Of a DNA stretch of 64,000 nt, positions 60,654 through 64,000 are shown piece by piece. Each line of letters begins with the position of its first letter. Position 1 is the stretch's first letter. The position numbers and the translations under genes were made by a program. Under the pieces are notes generated by a model that was not told the DNA's origin, ran no database searches, and was given only the letters and a program-made list of their open reading frames with translations. Origin of the DNA: an uncultured Chitinophaga sp. (lineage in GTDB: Bacteria; Bacteroidota; Bacteroidia; Cytophagales; Cyclobacteriaceae); NCBI GenBank assembly GCA_902168205.1, contig CABHOK010000011.1, positions 372,001 to 436,000 on the forward strand, given 5' to 3'.

Positions 60654-62990
60654 ATGAACAGGATATTTTTGAAATTTTCTTTAGCACTTTCAGCATGTAT
60701 ACTTTTCTCGTTTGTACTGATCGAGAAAAAGCCTCGGATATTTCTGATCGGAGATTCCACGATGGCAAACAAGCCTGCTGAAGTAGCTCCGGAAACGGGA
60801 TGGGGAATGATTTTTCCGCAGTATATAAACCTCGAAGTGCAAAACCATGCAGTGAATGGAAGAAGTACAAAAAGCTTTCGCACGCTGGGCCATTGGAATA
60901 AGGTATACGAGCAACTGCAACCAGGCGATTGGGTATTTATCCAGTTCGGCCACAACGACTCCAAAGAATCCGATACAACACGCTATGCTCCCGCGAAGAC
61001 TGATTATCGTAAAAATCTCGTCCGCTATATCAACGAGATCAAATCAAAGGGAGCAAAGCCTCTGTTGATCACACCGGTGATGCGTAGAAAATTTGATGAT
61101 AAAGGTAATTTTATTGATCAGCACGGTGATTACCCCGGTGTAGTAAAAGAAGTTGGTAAAGAATTAAAAGTACCTGTACTCGACCTGCATGCACGCAGTA
61201 AAGATGCGATTATTCAACATGGTGTAGAAGAGTCGAAGAAACTTTTCCTGAACGTTGACAAAGGTGTATGGAAACATTACCAGGATGGCAAGGAAGACAA
61301 TACACACTTTACTGTATATGGTGCTTCAATCATGGCATCGCTTGTAGCCGAAGAAATTAAGACCTTGAATCTGGATATAGCGAAGGAATTGAAAGCATGG
61401 CCTGTAGGAGGTAAATATGTATATGAATTGCCCAAGGTTATGGAAGTGTCTTTTAAGAAAGATACATTCGACATTCGTAAGTATGGTGCAAAAGCAGATG
61501 GTATTACGCTGAACTCAAAAGCTATCCAGCAAGCCATTGATGCGTGTAGTCAGTCCGGTGGAGGAACGGTGTTGATACCAAATGGATTCTGGCTTACCGG
61601 ACCACTCGATCTCAAAAGCAATGTAAACCTGCACATAACGAAAGCTGCTGTTGTGCAGTTCAGCAACAACACGAATGATTACCCATTGGTAAAAACAAAC
61701 TGGGAAGGGCTTGACGCCATTCGCGCACACTCACCGATCTACGCGGCAGATGCAGAAAATATAGCGATAACTGGTGAAGGTATATTGGACGGTGCAGGCG
61801 AAGCATGGCGCCCGGTAAAGAAAAGTAAACTGACACCCCCTGAGTGGGAATATCTTACAAAGTCAGGCGGATTTCTGAATGAAAAGAAAGACACCTGGTA
61901 TCCAACGGAAAGGGCACTGGCCGGATCAAAAGAAAAACGTCCCGGTGTAGTGGCCGAAGGTTGGGACTTGCAGAAAGCTGAAGGTATAAAAGAGTTTCTG
62001 CGTCCGAACATGCTGAATATAGTACGCTGCAAGCGCGTATTGTTGCAAGGTGTAACGTTCCAGAATTCACCGGCATGGTGTCTTCATCCGTTGTTGACGC
62101 AACATCTGGTGTTACGCGATCTTACCGTGCGTAATCCCTGGAATGCACAGAATGGCGATGGTGTAGATGTAGAATCTTGTCGCTATGTCCTTATCGAGAA
62201 CAGTACATTTGACGTTGGCGATGATGGTATATGCATCAAGTCAGGTCGTGATGAAGAAGGGAGAAAGCGTGGCGTTGCAACCGAAGATGTGATCGTTCGC
62301 AACAGCACAGTACTTCATGGCCATGGAGGTTTTGTTATTGGCAGTGAAATGAGTGGAGGTGCCCGCAATATATATGTATACGATTGTAACTTTTTAGGAA
62401 CGGATGTTGGTCTTCGTTTTAAAACAACACGAGGTCGCGGTGGTGTTGTAGAAAAGATCTATGCCAACAACATCAGCATGGGTAATATTGGCGGAGCTGC
62501 TATATTATTCGATATGTACTATATGGCGAAAGATCCGCTGGCAATGTTTGCCGGTGAAGAGAAACCGTCTATTGAGTTTCAGCCGGTAACAGAAGCAACA
62601 CCGCAGTTCCGTGATTTCTACATTAAAGATATAGTTTGTAAAGGTGCTGAAACCGGCATATTCGTTCGTGGTCTTCCGGAAATGAATATCCGGAATATAT
62701 CCATGGAGAATATATCCATTCAAAGTAAAAAAGGTTTCGAATGTACAGAGGGCGATAACATCACACTTAAAAACGCAACGCTCTACTGTGATGATAAAAA
62801 CGTAGTGGAGATACACGACAGTAAAAACCTGCTACTCGAAAATATACAGTATAAACCAAACGATGTGTTGTTAAGTGTAAGCGGAAGTCGCTCGAAAGAC
62901 ATCCGATTGTTGAATACCGATCCTTCGCATGCGAAGAAAGAAGTTGCTTTCGGTGCAGGCGTTTCGGAGAAGGTGGTTAAGAAGAAGTAA
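60654..62990 (+). CDS. CE12 pectin acetylesterase fused to GH28 polygalacturonase
   Basis: A 778-residue two-domain pectinase. N-terminal SGNH/CE12 esterase (about 25-255): G33-D34-S35-T36 with the nucleophile serine, FGHNDS, and the catalytic D215/H218 pair in DNTHF. C-terminal GH28 beta-helix (about 275-775): NGD (500-502), DD (523-524), GHG (556-558 region) and RFK (588-590), the four GH28 motif sites in order. The esterase would strip acetyl groups and the GH28 domain would hydrolyse galacturonan or rhamnogalacturonan. The frame opens at 60621, but ATG 60654 starts the signal-like N-terminus. Confidence 0.9.
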   Translation: MNRIFLKFSLALSACILFSFVLIEKKPRIFLIGDSTMANKPAEVAPETGWGMIFPQYINLEVQNHAVNGRSTKSFRTLGHWNKVYEQLQPGDWVFIQFGHNDSKESDTTRYAPAKTDYRKNLVRYINEIKSKGAKPLLITPVMRRKFDDKGNFIDQHGDYPGVVKEVGKELKVPVLDLHARSKDAIIQHGVEESKKLFLNVDKGVWKHYQDGKEDNTHFTVYGASIMASLVAEEIKTLNLDIAKELKAWPVGGKYVYELPKVMEVSFKKDTFDIRKYGAKADGITLNSKAIQQAIDACSQSGGGTVLIPNGFWLTGPLDLKSNVNLHITKAAVVQFSNNTNDYPLVKTNWEGLDAIRAHSPIYAADAENIAITGEGILDGAGEAWRPVKKSKLTPPEWEYLTKSGGFLNEKKDTWYPTERALAGSKEKRPGVVAEGWDLQKAEGIKEFLRPNMLNIVRCKRVLLQGVTFQNSPAWCLHPLLTQHLVLRDLTVRNPWNAQNGDGVDVESCRYVLIENSTFDVGDDGICIKSGRDEEGRKRGVATEDVIVRNSTVLHGHGGFVIGSEMSGGARNIYVYDCNFLGTDVGLRFKTTRGRGGVVEKIYANNISMGNIGGAAILFDMYYMAKDPLAMFAGEEKPSIEFQPVTEATPQFRDFYIKDIVCKGAETGIFVRGLPEMNIRNISMENISIQSKKGFECTEGDNITLKNATLYCDDKNVVEIHDSKNLLLENIQYKPNDVLLSVSGSRSKDIRLLNTDPSHAKKEVAFGAGVSEKVVKKK

Positions 62991-63018
62991 GAAGTAGATA
63001 CTCCAAATATTATTATAC

Positions 63019-64000
63019 ATGAGGAAAGTAAAAATTTTGTTTGTCGGGGTGCTTTGTGGTTTTATGTTCTCGTGCGTGGCGCAGCAGAAGCCGTGGAGTG
63101 TTCGCATGGCAGAAACCATGATGAAGACATATCCTGATTCGATAGTTGTGAAACGCGCTGGAGAAACGGTTCCCAAACGTCCTACGCGTTGGGATTACGA
63201 ACAAGGCGTATTGTTGAAAAGCTTTGATGCATTGTTTCAGCATACAGGCGATAAAACCTATTTCAATTATTCCAAAAAGATCATCGATCATTTTGTACAA
63301 CCGGATGGTTCTATTCGAACGTACGATCTCCTGGAGTATAACATCGATCACATTACACCCGGACGTGTAGTGATGGCGTTGTATCGTGAAACCAAAGAGG
63401 AAAAATATAAAAAAGCTGCCGACTTGCTGCGCGAGCAACTCAACTGGCAACCGCGTACCAAAGAAGGTGGCTATTGGCACAAGCATCGCTATCCATACCA
63501 GATGTGGCTCGATGGACTATACATGGGCGAACCCTTCTCGGCAGAGTATGCACAGGTATTCAATCATCCGAAAGAGTTTGATGATGTGATCAACCAGTTT
63601 GTGTGGATGGAAAAACATTCCCGCGACAGCAACACCGGCTTGTTATACCATGCGTGGGATGAAAGCAGGAAGCAACGCTGGGCAGATCCGGAAACCGGTC
63701 GTGCGCCAGGTTTCTGGGGGCGCGGCATGGGCTGGTATGCTATAGCATTGGTAGATGTACTCGATTATATACCGAAAGATCATCCACGTAGAAAGGAGAT
63801 GATCGCTATATTACAACGTCTGGCTGCAGCACTTAAAAATTACCAGGACCCTGCATCCGGTGCATGGTGGCAGGTAGTGGATAAGGCTACCAAACAAGGT
63901 AATTATCTGGAAGCATCCGCTTCGTGTATGTTTGTTTATGCATTGGCAAAAGGATCAAGACTGGGGTATATTGATAAAAGTTTCAGTGCATTGGCCCGCA
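63019..64000 (+). CDS. GH105 unsaturated rhamnogalacturonyl hydrolase, 3' end outside window
   Basis: An open frame from ATG 63019 to the window end (327 codons, no stop). A lipoprotein-type signal (VLCGFMFSCVAQ) is followed by an alpha/alpha-barrel with QMWLDGLYMGEPF (probable catalytic Asp165) and FWGRGMGWYAIALVDVLDYIP, both typical of GH105/YteR-like enzymes. They remove the unsaturated uronate from the end of lyase products, feeding KduI. It begins 28 bases after the CE12-GH28 gene. The true length is unknown. Confidence 0.9.
   Translation, partial: MRKVKILFVGVLCGFMFSCVAQQKPWSVRMAETMMKTYPDSIVVKRAGETVPKRPTRWDYEQGVLLKSFDALFQHTGDKTYFNYSKKIIDHFVQPDGSIRTYDLLEYNIDHITPGRVVMALYRETKEEKYKKAADLLREQLNWQPRTKEGGYWHKHRYPYQMWLDGLYMGEPFSAEYAQVFNHPKEFDDVINQFVWMEKHSRDSNTGLLYHAWDESRKQRWADPETGRAPGFWGRGMGWYAIALVDVLDYIPKDHPRRKEMIAILQRLAAALKNYQDPASGAWWQVVDKATKQGNYLEASASCMFVYALAKGSRLGYIDKSFSALAR

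Overview
The window looks like chromosomal DNA from a soil- or plant-associated member of the Bacteroidota, most likely the order Cytophagales. Evidence: three SusC/SusD outer-membrane nutrient-uptake pairs, an ECF sigma/FecR pair next to an STN-domain SusC, a secreted protease ending in a type IX secretion (T9SS)-like sorting domain, a DUF5686 protein, many lipoproteins, and sphingolipid-type lipid enzymes. The order-level placement is inference. No rRNA, tRNA, CRISPR array, intact insertion sequence or prophage was seen.

Layout. (1) 1-3593: end of a DUF5686 gene, then a tight four-gene operon resembling inositol-sphingolipid synthesis (CDP-alcohol phosphatidyltransferase, DUF4833-like protein, FA2H-like hydroxylase, Aur1-like PAP2 transferase). 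(2) 3612-7683, minus strand: envelope genes (unknown outer-membrane-type protein, phosphoesterase lipoprotein, LpxR-like lipid A deacylase with an acyl-carrier-like protein lacking the carrier serine), a hairpin-rich gap, and a TetR regulator. (3) 7984-13326: divergent secreted proteases around a perfect 20-bp palindrome, a VIT-type metal transporter, and a phosphoribosyltransferase-like protein with a degenerate PRPP loop. (4) 13490-31768: polysaccharide/glycoprotein utilization locus 1, with ECF sigma, FecR, SusC, SusD, two surface lipoproteins, a trypsin-like protease, a TlpA-like thioredoxin, a GH29 fucosidase, a basic secretory protease and two GH92 mannosidases. The gene content suggests attack on N-glycoprotein-like substrates. 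(5) 32028-37199: GMC oxidoreductase with its small subunit, a sulfatase, and RhaT. (6) 37392-48393: a 7TM-DISM receptor fused to an IS1595-type zinc ribbon/helix-turn-helix, directly upstream of SusC, SusD, a PF10091 (GH144-like) enzyme and a GH3 glucosidase; this resembles a beta-1,2-glucan locus. (7) 48467-49687: an AT-rich two-gene island encoding a PIN-domain protein and a TIR-like protein. (8) 49743-64000: a pectin/uronate locus with kduI, kduD, a LacI regulator, uxaC and uxaB on the minus strand, diverging from SusC, SusD, a CE12-GH28 fusion and a GH105 gene cut by the window end.

How they work together. In the pectin locus, surface uptake (SusCD), deacetylation and backbone hydrolysis (CE12-GH28) and removal of unsaturated uronates (GH105) feed KduI/KduD and UxaC/UxaB. 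Three similar LacI-type operators in the divergent promoter region probably tie both arms to the embedded LacI protein. The most novel-looking items are the membrane receptor carrying a transposase-derived DNA-binding module next to a glucan locus, and the TIR-PIN pair. Short hairpins recur at gene junctions inside the loci and may set the ratio of transporter to enzyme. The tetranucleotide TATA is conspicuously frequent, including inside genes.
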